Part shown: in pieces, positions 1-7,239 of the stretch
How the letters are laid out: the number at the start of each line of letters is the position of its first letter
Position numbering within the stretch: the stretch's first letter is position 1
Assembly (NCBI GenBank): GCA_050303615.1
Contig: JBNLCC010000175.1
Coordinates: 1 to 11,060 of the forward strand
DNA: 11,060 bases
Direction of reading: 5' to 3'
From: CAZDXJ01 sp050303615
Lineage (GTDB): Bacteria; Pseudomonadota; Gammaproteobacteria; Methylococcales; Methylomonadaceae
Program-made: the position numbers and the translations under genes
Notes under the pieces: model-generated
The model's input: the letters and a program-made list of their open reading frames with translations, nothing else
The model's database searches: none
What the model was told of the DNA's origin: nothing

Positions 1-1
1 A

Positions 2-835
2 GACGTTTGGGATCATTTTATTGCTTTAACCGCCGAATACGAGCAGATCAACCTATTGGACACCGGCACCGGTACCGGTTCCATGTTGCGCCGCTTCATT
101 CGGACACGCCATACCGGCATGTTGACGTTAACCGGTCTCGACCGGGACCCCGCACTGCTGACCACGGCAGAAGCGGAAATTGCCAAGCTTCTGCAACATA
201 CCGGCTTCAGTCTGAGCGATACAACGCCACATCTTAGTGCCCGCAAACAACAACACAAGATTGCATTCACACCGGTTTGCGCCGCTCTATCCGACTTTAC
301 CGGCGGTGCCGGCAGTTATCATGTGATCACCGCTCATGCATTCATGGATTTGGTGCCGCTGGCGCCCTGCCTGGCACTTTTTAAAGACTGGCTAAAACCG
401 GGCGGTTTATTTTACGCCACGATAAACTATGACAGCGAAACGGTCATTTTCCCGCCTTATCACGATAGCGGCTTCGAAGACGGAATATTGGCTGAATATG
501 ACGCGTCAATGGAGCGCCGGCGTGCGCAAGGAGAAGCCACCGGCGGCGCCAAATGCGGCCGGCGCCTGTACCGTGCATTGCAACAAAACGGTTTTCACGT
601 TATTGCTTACGGCAGTTCCGATTGGAACATTACCCCGGTTGACGGCAGTTACCGGGATGACGACCACGTAGTGCTGCGTTATCTGCTGCATTGGATTTTT
701 GGCGAAGCGGAAAAAAACCGCACAGTCGATGCATCAAAATTAGCAGCGTGGCGGCAATGCCGGCAACGGCAGCTATCCGACGGCGAGCTGGGAATCATCA
801 TTCATCAATTGGATATTCTGGCGCGGAAGCTTTGA
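2..835 (+). CDS. Class I SAM-dependent methyltransferase, 5' partial
   Basis: This reading frame is open to the left edge of the window, so the N-terminus is missing. The visible protein contains the glycine-rich SAM-binding loop LLDTGTGTG (bases 53-79). It is followed by GLDRD, the acidic end of strand beta2, then by YHVITAHAFMDL and the WLKPGGLFYATI turn typical of Rossmann-fold methyltransferases. The family transfers a methyl group from SAM in the cytoplasm; the substrate cannot be read here. The C-terminal half (SMERRRAQG, CGRRLYRALQQNGF) looks like a substrate-binding region. An internal TTG at 56 falls inside the SAM loop and cannot be the true start. The 3' end overlaps the convergent methyltransferase by 38 bp. 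Its position beside a CDP-alcohol transferase, a glycosyltransferase and a flippase-like protein suggests a role in modifying a lipid, sugar or cofactor, but this is inference. Confidence 0.85.
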   Translation, partial: DVWDHFIALTAEYEQINLLDTGTGTGSMLRRFIRTRHTGMLTLTGLDRDPALLTTAEAEIAKLLQHTGFSLSDTTPHLSARKQQHKIAFTPVCAALSDFTGGAGSYHVITAHAFMDLVPLAPCLALFKDWLKPGGLFYATINYDSETVIFPPYHDSGFEDGILAEYDASMERRRAQGEATGGAKCGRRLYRALQQNGFHVIAYGSSDWNITPVDGSYRDDDHVVLRYLLHWIFGEAEKNRTVDASKLAAWRQCRQRQLSDGELGIIIHQLDILARKL

Positions 836-1580
836 GCGACTTAAAATACAGTCCTCCCCGAAATGCCGAAATATTCAAAAGGCTACCGATCCGATCCAAT
901 ATACTCAGCAAACCGAATACCGCCAAAGGCATGTCTCCCCGGGGTATAAATGTCCAACAGCCGGTTTGACAGGCAACCAATCCGGATTGATGCAATAACG
1001 CCGTGGTTTCCTGCAACGTTAAGAAACGGTCGCTACTCAAATGCCGGGTATCCAATCTGAGCCAGCGGGAAATTGTACGATACCAGCAATAGCCGCCGTT
1101 CGGCATCAGGCAAATAAATTCGCCGCCGCTTTTTAAGACACGTTTAACCTGGCAGAGCACCCTCGCTTTATCGGTCATATGTTCAAAAGCGCCGATGCAG
1201 ATCACCGTGTCAATTTGCCCGCAGCCGATGGAAGACAGCGTCTCGGCCGGGTCCACGTAAAAGCTGATGCGGCCTTTATACGGATGAGTTGCGTAGCGTT
1301 GGCGGGCTACGCGAATCATTTTCGGCGACAGATCGGTTCCTATAGATTTTTCATATCCGTCCGCTAGGCACGACAAATGCGTTCCGGTGCCGCAGCCGAT
1401 TTCCAATAAAGCGCCATGTTTGTTGCCCAGTAATTGCCGGATTATCGCCAATCGATAGTTCAATAAACGATCACCGGGGCCATGCGCCTCCCGGTATTGT
1501 TCGGCTATGCCATCAAAAAATGCCCGAATTTGCCGTGTCCCTGAGACGCGTATGGTTTTAAGTTTTGTGTTCACGTCCAC
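798..1580 (-). CDS. Class I SAM-dependent methyltransferase (Methyltransf_11/25 type)
   Basis: A 260-aa cytoplasmic methyltransferase. Motif I is LLEIGCGTGTH (residues 58-68), the acidic strand-beta2 residue is D83 in GTDLSPKM, IDTVICIGAFEHM (123-135) is the motif II region, and VLKSGGEFICLMPN (148-161) is the post-II turn. The N-terminus (FFDGIAEQYREAHGPGDRLLNYR) resembles UbiE-like small-molecule methyltransferases. The start is GTG at 1580; a second GTG lies two codons downstream, and neither has a convincing Shine-Dalgarno sequence. The first 23 bp overlap the end of the upstream CDP-alcohol transferase gene, so translation is probably coupled. The 3' end overlaps the opposing methyltransferase gene by 38 bp. 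The substrate is unknown; methylation of the product of the neighbouring transferases is an inference. Confidence 0.88.
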   Translation of the reverse strand: MDVNTKLKTIRVSGTRQIRAFFDGIAEQYREAHGPGDRLLNYRLAIIRQLLGNKHGALLEIGCGTGTHLSCLADGYEKSIGTDLSPKMIRVARQRYATHPYKGRISFYVDPAETLSSIGCGQIDTVICIGAFEHMTDKARVLCQVKRVLKSGGEFICLMPNGGYCWYRTISRWLRLDTRHLSSDRFLTLQETTALLHQSGLVACQTGCWTFIPRGDMPLAVFGLLSILDRIGSLLNISAFRGGLYFKSLKASAPEYPIDE

Positions 1581-2259
1581 CGCCGCGGTAAATCAAGTAT
1601 ATCGAAGCTGCAAACGAATAGCCGAGCAGCAGCGTAATCAGTAGTGCCAGCGGCTGGTAAACCGATTGAAAACCGGAAAAGCAGAAGATCAACACGCTCA
1701 CCGTAACGGCAAACACATACTTGCCTGTTGCCGTTTGCGGCTCTTTATAAATAGGCGGTTTGACAACCATCAACAACACCACGAACAGATAGCGCATGAA
1801 TCCCGGAAATAAAATCCAAATCCCCAGACGTTGGTCCAGATAGAGCAGCCAACAGAGCAGCAACATAAATAACGCATCGGTCTCCTTATCGAAATACTCG
1901 CCGAATTCGGAAGTACAGGCAAATTTGCGTGCCAACCAACCGTCCACGCCGTCCATCGCGAACACTGCAATCGATAACGCGATAACCAGCGAGGCGTGAT
2001 CCGCGCCGATTAATGCCAAGGGCAACACCAACAACAAACGCAACAGGGTAACCCAATTGGCCCAACCAAATTGCCCACGCGGCGTCCACCGACCGCGGCG
2101 CCCATAAATCAACAACGCAAATGAACAAAACGCCACAAGCGCCAATAACCCGACAGGCAAGCCGAACAACAGGATCAGCACGCTGCCGCTCAACATCAGC
2201 ACAGCATGACGATTACTCCAATCAGTCAATTTAACTTGCCGTTTGGTATCGGCTATCAT
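1558..2259 (-). CDS. CDP-alcohol phosphatidyltransferase family membrane protein
   Basis: A 233-aa integral membrane enzyme. The complete family signature D-x2-DG-x2-AR-x8-G-x3-D-x3-D is present, at D103, D106-G107, A110-R111, G120, D124 and D128. NWVTLLR (68-74) precedes it, as in PgsA-like enzymes. About six hydrophobic segments are visible: 18-32 and 35-52 before the catalytic core, 73-101 within it, and three after residue 128. The family moves a phosphatidyl or related phosphoalcohol group from a CDP-activated donor to an alcohol, using divalent metal held by the aspartates. The donor and acceptor are not predictable here, and it need not be the housekeeping PgsA. The ATG at 2259 is the only sensible start; no strong ribosome binding site is seen. 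It leads a two-gene minus-strand operon with the methyltransferase and diverges from the glycosyltransferase 28 bp away. Confidence 0.9.
   Translation of the reverse strand: MIADTKRQVKLTDWSNRHAVLMLSGSVLILLFGLPVGLLALVAFCSFALLIYGRRGRWTPRGQFGWANWVTLLRLLLVLPLALIGADHASLVIALSIAVFAMDGVDGWLARKFACTSEFGEYFDKETDALFMLLLCWLLYLDQRLGIWILFPGFMRYLFVVLLMVVKPPIYKEPQTATGKYVFAVTVSVLIFCFSGFQSVYQPLALLITLLLGYSFAASIYLIYRGGGREHKT
2231..2259 (+). promoter_or_regulatory. Candidate sigma70 promoter for the glycosyltransferase operon
   Basis: TTAACT (2231-2236) and TATCAT (2254-2259) are spaced by 17 bp, 28 bp ahead of the glycosyltransferase ATG. The element lies inside the start of the divergent CDP-alcohol transferase gene, as it must because the gap is only 28 bp. 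The match is 4/6 and 5/6 to consensus; no experimental support is available. Confidence 0.35.
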
Positions 2260-2287
2260 ATGTTTCTATTCATAGCGGATAAGAACC

Positions 2288-3313
2288 ATGCCATTCGCAT
2301 TCATTCACCCGCCGACCGCTACGCTGCCGTCCGGCGGAAATATCTATAATGAGCGCATTTTACAGCAAGCACATCGGCAGCGCTTCGGCTTAAACTCGAT
2401 TGAATTGACCGATTTCGATGCCGATCGTATCGCCCAGTTGAACAATACATATGCGTTATTGATATGGGACAGCTTATTTTGGGATAAATTGGCCGGCTTA
2501 TCCGCTACGTTAAAAACCAGCCGTTCCTCGATGCTGTGCCATTTCCTACCTTCACTAAACCCGAGACTCAGCAATCAACAACGGCGACAGCGGAGCTTAT
2601 TGGAAAACCGGGTGTTGCGGCCAATGCGCCGCATTATCGTAACCGGACAAGTGAGCGGCGATATCATACGGCAGCGCTTTCCCGGCAAAGCGGTTAATTT
2701 ATGCGAACCGGGGATCGATCCGGCATTTTTGCCGAACCCCAATCCACCCCAAACAGCCGGAGCGCCGCTACAGTTATTAACTGTGGCCAACCTGTTACCG
2801 GATAAGGGTTATCTCGATATGCTGCATGTTCTCGCCGAACTTCGCGACCATTCCTGGCACTGGCATATCTGTGGTTGCGACGCCATCGATGCGCCATTCA
2901 CCGGACTATTCAGGCAAACCGTCAAGCAATTCAATCTGACGTCGCGTATCACTCATCAAGGAGTGCTGTCGCCGACTCAAATAGCCGGCTTGATGCGAAA
3001 TGCGGATATCTATGTAACCGCCAGTTATTATGAATCTTACGGTATGGCACTCGCCGAAGCAGCCGTCATGCGCTTGCCTATCATCAGCACCGCAACAGGG
3101 TCGGCAAGTGCCATGGTAAAGCATGCTACTAACGGTTTTCTGTTCCCGCCCGGTAACCGGGGAGCACTCCGGCATTATTTACGGCTTTTGCTCGATGATA
3201 GTGCTTTACGGCTGAAATTCCGTTCCCGGCAGCGTTACCGTTGTCAAACCTGGCAACAATGTTTTAAGACGTTTAGCTCGATTTGCGAGCAAGCAGCCGA
3301 AACCGATGACTGA
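2288..3313 (+). CDS. GT4-family (GT-B fold) glycosyltransferase
   Basis: A 341-aa cytoplasmic or membrane-associated retaining glycosyltransferase. The N-terminal domain carries the SGGNIYNERI loop (15-24) typical of GT4 enzymes. LCEPGIDPAFLP (138-149) marks the hinge, and LLTVANLLPDKGY (163-175) opens the donor-binding domain. The E-x7-E element ESYGMALAE (E249 and E257) is intact, followed by a GSASAMVKHATNGFLFP segment that contacts nucleotide-sugar in the family. It is slightly short for GT4 (commonly about 360-400 aa), mainly in the N-terminal half. The last 8 bp overlap the start of the flippase-like gene (ATGACTGA), so the two are translationally coupled. Sugar and acceptor are unknown; a lipid-linked acceptor is inferred from the neighbours. 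Confidence 0.88.
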   Translation: MPFAFIHPPTATLPSGGNIYNERILQQAHRQRFGLNSIELTDFDADRIAQLNNTYALLIWDSLFWDKLAGLSATLKTSRSSMLCHFLPSLNPRLSNQQRRQRSLLENRVLRPMRRIIVTGQVSGDIIRQRFPGKAVNLCEPGIDPAFLPNPNPPQTAGAPLQLLTVANLLPDKGYLDMLHVLAELRDHSWHWHICGCDAIDAPFTGLFRQTVKQFNLTSRITHQGVLSPTQIAGLMRNADIYVTASYYESYGMALAEAAVMRLPIISTATGSASAMVKHATNGFLFPPGNRGALRHYLRLLLDDSALRLKFRSRQRYRCQTWQQCFKTFSSICEQAAETDD

Positions 3314-4199
3314 CCCCAAATATATCCTGAAGGTGCTATGCCGCTGGTCGATTGCCGCAGGTTTATTGCTGCTGGTCCTGCATAAAATTGACGGTAAAGC
3401 GGTATGGGAGGCAATGAGCCGCTTTGACCCCGCATTCGGCGCACTGATGCTGCTCCTCAACATCGTCATACTACTGCTAATGGCTCTCAGATGGAAGCTG
3501 ATTGCACAACAACTTTCGGTCCGGGCCGCTTATTGGCAATATTTACGGGCCGTATGGCTGGGGGCATTAAGCGGTCAAATCGGCCCGCCTTTAATTTTCT
3601 CGGAAGTTGCGCGATTCAAAATTTTGCAAAAGCATGGCGGAAAAAAACAATTAATCGGCAGCCAGATACTCGACCGCTTGTCCGGCCAAATCATATTGAT
3701 AGTGCTATTATTATTGCTTGTGCCTGTTTACCTGCCTTTAATAATGAATGCTTTTGCCCACGATTTACTCGTAAGAACCGCCCTAGCCGGCTGCATTTTC
3801 GCTGCCGCAATATATTGCCTGGCCCGATTTTACAGACATCGTGATACCAATGAATATCAACAAATGATCGGTTTGCTGAATCCGCTGAATTCGCTTTCCC
3901 ATTATGCGGTATCGCTGCTGATTCAACTGCTGCTGATGTCATGTTTTATGTTGGCTGCCTCAGGGCTTGGCGGCCTGCAACAGCCGTTGCTGTTCATGTC
4001 GCTGCTGCCCTTGGTTTTTCTCAGTCTGATGCTGCTGCCGATCTCTGTATCGGATTGGGGAACCCGTGAAACCGCGGCAGCATTTTTTTTATCTTTTTCC
4101 GGATTACCCGCCGAAGATATCGTTGCCGCGTCAATTATTTACGGCGCGGTTTATTCGTTGACGGCAGTTTCGGGCATATTTTTCATCATGAAAAACTAA
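3306..4199 (+). CDS. Flippase-like membrane protein, UPF0104 / lysylphosphatidylglycerol synthase TM family (AglD/YbhN-like)
   Basis: A 297-aa polytopic inner-membrane protein with roughly seven or eight hydrophobic segments (about 12-26, 43-62, 82-98, 127-147, 156-174, 198-220, 227-247, 272-295). It has the family's landmarks: RW at 62-63, GPPLIFSEVARF (93-104), LDRLSGQ (122-128) and LPISVSDWGTRE (244-255). This domain is the membrane half of MprF, where it flips lysyl-phosphatidylglycerol. Stand-alone members are associated with lipid or glycolipid translocation, and no aminoacyl-transfer domain is present here. Overlap of its ATG with the glycosyltransferase stop implies co-expression and suggests that it handles the glycosylated product. 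The direct substrate is unproven. Confidence 0.85.
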   Translation: MTDPKYILKVLCRWSIAAGLLLLVLHKIDGKAVWEAMSRFDPAFGALMLLLNIVILLLMALRWKLIAQQLSVRAAYWQYLRAVWLGALSGQIGPPLIFSEVARFKILQKHGGKKQLIGSQILDRLSGQIILIVLLLLLVPVYLPLIMNAFAHDLLVRTALAGCIFAAAIYCLARFYRHRDTNEYQQMIGLLNPLNSLSHYAVSLLIQLLLMSCFMLAASGLGGLQQPLLFMSLLPLVFLSLMLLPISVSDWGTRETAAAFFLSFSGLPAEDIVAASIIYGAVYSLTAVSGIFFIMKN

Positions 4200-4302
4200 A
4201 AATTCTCGAACCAATGCACCGCAAAACCAGTCTCTATTATCAATTAGTTTTCAAGTCATCTTTTTTGTTGCGTGTAAATGATTAAAATGGCCTGAACATT
4301 AC

Positions 4303-4354
4303 TTTAGTTTTGATTCGATATTATTTATACTAATAAAGAAACCAATATTAAGGA
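4303..4354 (+). promoter_or_regulatory. Candidate promoter and ribosome binding site of the SulP gene
   Basis: TATACT (4326-4331) is a near-consensus -10 box with only a weak -35 (TTTAGT, 4303-4308) 17 bp upstream. A clear Shine-Dalgarno TAAGGA (4349-4354) sits 7 nt before the ATG at 4362 and fixes the start. The rest of the 162-bp gap is AT-rich. A run of T at 4261-4266 lacks a convincing preceding stem, so I do not call a terminator for the upstream operon. Confidence 0.45.
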
Positions 4355-4361
4355 TGTAACG

Positions 4362-5948
4362 ATGATCCATAAACATGTTCAGTATTATTTTATGCACCTG
4401 AAAGACGACATTCCTGCAGGGATCGTGGTATTTTTGGTGGCCCTGCCGTTATGTCTCGGTATTGCGTTGGCATCCGGTGCGCCGCTGTTTTCCGGTTTGC
4501 TTGCCGGGTTGGTCGGCGGTCTGATTGTTTCCTTTTTAAGCGGTTCACAGCTTAGCGTATCCGGACCGGCAGCGGGATTAACCGTCATTATTTTGAATGC
4601 CATTGACGTCCTGGGCAGTTATCAAGGTTTGTTGGTGGCAATTATTATTGCCGGTATCCTGCAATTGATCTTCGGCATACTTAAAGCCGGCATCCTGGGC
4701 GCCTTTTTTCCCGCCAGCGTCATCAAAGGCATGCTGGCGGCAATCGGCGTAATCCTAATCATTAAACAGATTCCGCACGCCTTCGGTTATGATATCAGCT
4801 TCGAAGGCGATGAAAGCTACATGCAGGAAACAGCGCAATCAAGCTTTCATGAACTGCTCGCATCATTGGAAAATATAACGCCGGGGGCAATCGTGGTCAG
4901 TTCCGTCGCCTTATTGATACTGATCGCCTGGGAAACGACTTTCGTCAAAAAATTACCTCTAATCAAGTATATACCGGGGCCGCTGGTCGCGGTATTCTGG
5001 GGGGTTGTCTACATGCTGGTCGTTTCAAAAATAGCGCCTGAATGGGCGGTCACCGAAAAACACCTGGTTCGATTGCCGGTGCTGGAAAAACCCGGCGATT
5101 TTTTCGATCAATTGATGTGGCCGGATTTTAATTATTTGTTAAATCCGGCAATTTATACGGTTGCCTTTACGCTCGCCATTGTCGCTAGCCTGGAGACCCT
5201 GCTTAGCTTGGAAGCGGTTGACAAATTAGATCCGTTGAAGCGCCTTGCTCCAACCAACCGTGAATTGATGGCCCAGGGAACCGGTAACATCATCAGCGGC
5301 ATGATCGGCGGCCTGCCGATTACCGCCGTCATCGTGCGCAGTTCGGCAAACATCAATGCCGGCGGCAAAACCAGCATGTCCTGCTTTGTGCATGGCGTGT
5401 TGCTGCTGATCAGTGTGGTTTTTTTCTCCTATTATTTGAATTTTATTCCTTTGGCCTGCCTTGCCGCTATTTTGCTGCATACCGGTTATAAGCTGGCAAA
5501 ACCGTCGTTATTTATCGAATATTACCGCAAAGGCTGGAGCCAGTTGCTGCCCTTCATTGTAACCGTTATTGCCATATTGCTGACCGATCTGCTGCAGGGT
5601 ATGGCGATCGGCATGACCGTCGGCCTGTTTCACGTGATAAAAAATAATTACCATGCAGCGATCACGTTAACCCAGGACGGTTCGGATTATGTGATGTCAT
5701 TCAACAAAGATGTCTCTTTTCTGAACAAGGCATTATTAAGAAAATTCATCCTGCACATTGAAGGAAACAGCACCGTCACCATCGATGCCAGGAAAGCGCA
5801 ATTTATCGATCATGACATTCTCGAAACCATTGAGGATTTCCTGGTAACCGCTCCGGACGACAACATCAAAGTTGAAGTCATCGATTTGCACGGCAAGCAA
5901 CATTTTCGGGAACACACCCCGATCGTCGTGTTAAATGAACGGACGTAA
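4362..5948 (+). CDS. SulP-family inorganic anion transporter with C-terminal STAS-like domain
   Basis: A 528-aa inner-membrane transporter, full length for a bacterial SulP/SLC26 protein. The membrane domain (about 16-430) begins with DIPAGIVVFLVALPLCLGIA, continues with the SGPAAG loop (67-72), ASLETLLSLEAVDKLDP (275-291), NRELMAQGTGNIISGMIGG (299-317) and ends with TDLLQGMAIG (408-417). The C-terminal 90 residues resemble a STAS domain (FILHIEGNSTVTIDARKAQF, 462-481). In place of the phosphorylatable serine motif of SpoIIAA proteins it has FIDHDILE, so anti-sigma-like phosphoregulation is unlikely. SulP proteins move sulfate, bicarbonate or other anions, often coupled to Na+ or H+. Members of this subgroup often sit beside carbonic anhydrases, so bicarbonate is possible, but none is encoded here. 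The gene appears monocistronic and ends 43 bp before a convergent gene. Confidence 0.92.
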   Translation: MIHKHVQYYFMHLKDDIPAGIVVFLVALPLCLGIALASGAPLFSGLLAGLVGGLIVSFLSGSQLSVSGPAAGLTVIILNAIDVLGSYQGLLVAIIIAGILQLIFGILKAGILGAFFPASVIKGMLAAIGVILIIKQIPHAFGYDISFEGDESYMQETAQSSFHELLASLENITPGAIVVSSVALLILIAWETTFVKKLPLIKYIPGPLVAVFWGVVYMLVVSKIAPEWAVTEKHLVRLPVLEKPGDFFDQLMWPDFNYLLNPAIYTVAFTLAIVASLETLLSLEAVDKLDPLKRLAPTNRELMAQGTGNIISGMIGGLPITAVIVRSSANINAGGKTSMSCFVHGVLLLISVVFFSYYLNFIPLACLAAILLHTGYKLAKPSLFIEYYRKGWSQLLPFIVTVIAILLTDLLQGMAIGMTVGLFHVIKNNYHAAITLTQDGSDYVMSFNKDVSFLNKALLRKFILHIEGNSTVTIDARKAQFIDHDILETIEDFLVTAPDDNIKVEVIDLHGKQHFREHTPIVVLNERT

Positions 5949-5991
5949 CTGTTAAAATTTTCTATCGTTCCCGAATCGTTGCAGTTGCGGT

Positions 5992-6495
5992 TTACCGCTG
6001 TCCGGCTGACGATGTACTACGCCGCGCCTGAAGCAGCGAAATACTGACGATAAAAATCAGTACTGCCAGCGACAGCTCCAATAACAAAAACGAGCCTATC
6101 TTGAAATAGGCGAAATCGGGATGAACAAACCGCACCAGCCAACCGGCGGCTTCGTTGGCAAGTGCGGAAAAATAAATCACGCCGCTTATCCAGACCTTAA
6201 GCAACAAGGGTAAATTGGTCATCAGCATCAAATGCGTCAGCGTCAATACCAGCATTCCCATCGCAAACAGATGAAAATGCGAAACCTCCAACAGGCTTTG
6301 ATAACTTTTCGGTTGTCCGAAATCCTGATCGGACCCCAGGTAATAGTCAATGACCGATTCCGGCGTGAGGCCCATTTTATGAAAATACATCATGCCGTTG
6401 CTTATCCACAGTAACGCGATATAGCCCAGAAACATGAGAATCAGTGAATTCAGCAGGAGCTGGCGGTTCTGCTCGCCGGTTACAAAAAAACGCAT
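5992..6495 (-). CDS. Four-helix histidine-containing inner-membrane protein, partner of the FMN-binding protein
   Basis: A 167-aa membrane protein with four predicted transmembrane segments (about 13-33, 72-92, 97-119, 131-154). Histidines cluster at the membrane: H39 after helix 1, H73, H75 and H88 in helix 2, and H125 near helix 4. H75 and H88 lie 13 residues apart on one helix, reminiscent of haem ligation in membrane cytochromes b, though spacing alone is not proof. The loop DYYLGSDQDFGQPKSYQSLLEV is on the presumed periplasmic side. Its ATG overlaps the stop of the FMN-binding gene by one base (TAATG), so translation is coupled and the products probably work together. I know similar small membrane proteins beside FMN-binding proteins only as uncharacterised. 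A membrane anchor or electron conduit for the flavoprotein is inferred. Confidence 0.78.
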   Translation of the reverse strand: MRFFVTGEQNRQLLLNSLILMFLGYIALLWISNGMMYFHKMGLTPESVIDYYLGSDQDFGQPKSYQSLLEVSHFHLFAMGMLVLTLTHLMLMTNLPLLLKVWISGVIYFSALANEAAGWLVRFVHPDFAYFKIGSFLLLELSLAVLIFIVSISLLQARRSTSSAGQR

Positions 6496-7046
6496 TACTT
6501 TTGTTTTTCCCTGATGGCGACCTGATAGACGGCGAGCACCTTGCGGGCGCTGTTCAGCGCTGCGCGGGTACTGAGCGTTGCGCCGGTGATTGCCTGTATC
6601 TTGCCACTGAAACTCAGTTCTTCAATAGGTTGGTTGGTTAGTTGCGCATACCAACGTTCGGAAGGTTGATATTCGGGTGGTTCATGAAAAGCGAGGGTAT
6701 GGATTTCGCGCAACGCGCCGTCCTCGGTCAATACAATCAGCAGTGTTTCCGGTTTTGTGCGTACCTTATGGGATTCTATCGCCGCATAGCCGAGTATTTT
6801 GCCTTGCTTTTTCCCAACGTAAAAAGTGAATAAAGCGGACTCCATTTTGACCTTGGCTAATTTTTCAATGCGTGAAATTTCATTCTCGGTAGGAAAAAGC
6901 GAAAGCATTTCCACCGTTGCATCCTTTCCAAATGCAAGTTCCATCGCTTCCTTTTTACTGTAATAGACCTTTCCGTAACAGGGGGAAAACAGAAACAAGG
7001 AAACCAACAAAGCTAGCAGCCGCGTTCCGGATTTTAATTTAGGCAT
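6495..7046 (-). CDS. Secreted FMN-binding domain protein (covalent flavinylation motif)
   Basis: A 183-aa protein counted from the ATG at 7046. This start places a classical signal peptide (KLKSGTRLLALLVSLFLF, cleavage near CYG/KVYY) at the N-terminus; the upstream in-frame TTG at 7070 adds eight polar residues and has no better ribosome site. The C-terminal part is an FMN-binding domain (as in RnfG, NqrC and NosR) with the flavinylation motif TGATLST at residues 154-160. In this family ApbE attaches FMN through phosphoester linkage to the final threonine, here T160. The middle segment (GKILGYAAIESHKVRTKPE, LLIVLTEDGALREI) matches the domain's beta-strands. The protein should act in the periplasm as an electron carrier. 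ApbE is not encoded in this window. It is coupled to the four-helix membrane protein downstream and follows the porin on the same strand. Confidence 0.85.
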   Translation of the reverse strand: MPKLKSGTRLLALLVSLFLFSPCYGKVYYSKKEAMELAFGKDATVEMLSLFPTENEISRIEKLAKVKMESALFTFYVGKKQGKILGYAAIESHKVRTKPETLLIVLTEDGALREIHTLAFHEPPEYQPSERWYAQLTNQPIEELSFSGKIQAITGATLSTRAALNSARKVLAVYQVAIREKQK

Positions 7047-7080
7047 AGTGTTATATAAAGTAACGGCCAAACAAAAAATT

Positions 7081-7113
7081 TTAAATGATAACTTTAATAT
7101 AGAGATAAAACAA
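7081..7113 (-). promoter_or_regulatory. Candidate promoter of the FMN-binding gene with weak Fur-like sequence
   Basis: Read on the minus strand, TTGTTT (7108-7113) and TATCAT (7085-7090) are spaced by 17 bp and would start transcription about 32 nt before the ATG at 7046. The sequence 7081-7099 matches the Fur consensus GATAATGATAATCATTATC at 10 of 19 positions, including AATGATAA in a row, and overlaps the -10. The region is very AT-rich, so the Fur-like match may be chance. Confidence 0.3.
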
Positions 7114-7141
7114 TATCGATTTTAGCTTATCCCATCTCAAC

Positions 7142-7192
7142 TCCGGCTCGATAAATCCCCTTCTCGCCGACGAGGGGAGTTAACGCGCCGGA
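7142..7192. repeat. Nested inverted repeat downstream of the porin gene
   Basis: Outer arms TCCGGC (7142-7147) and GCCGGA (7187-7192) are perfectly complementary and enclose an inner hairpin with CTCG (7163-7166) pairing to CGAG (7171-7174), extendable through two G-T pairs and a C-G pair. It lies 48 bp after the minus-strand porin stop codon. No T-rich tract follows on the minus strand, so it is not a standard intrinsic terminator. It may stabilise the porin mRNA 3' end or attenuate read-through into the FMN gene. Confidence 0.4.
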
Positions 7193-7239
7193 TTTGGAAA
7201 ATCGAACTTTATATGACAATCGGATGAATTCTCGAACGG

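Noticed and set aside
56..835. A 259-aa gene starting at TTG 56
   Set aside because: The start falls inside the SAM-binding loop and the frame is open to the window edge, so the gene is truncated rather than starting here.
691..969. Plus-strand ORF across the convergent methyltransferase ends
   Set aside because: It lies in another frame over two well-supported genes, and its protein is arginine- and proline-rich with no recognisable domain.
4256..4267. T run as an intrinsic terminator of the flippase-like gene
   Set aside because: I could not find a stable stem directly before it.
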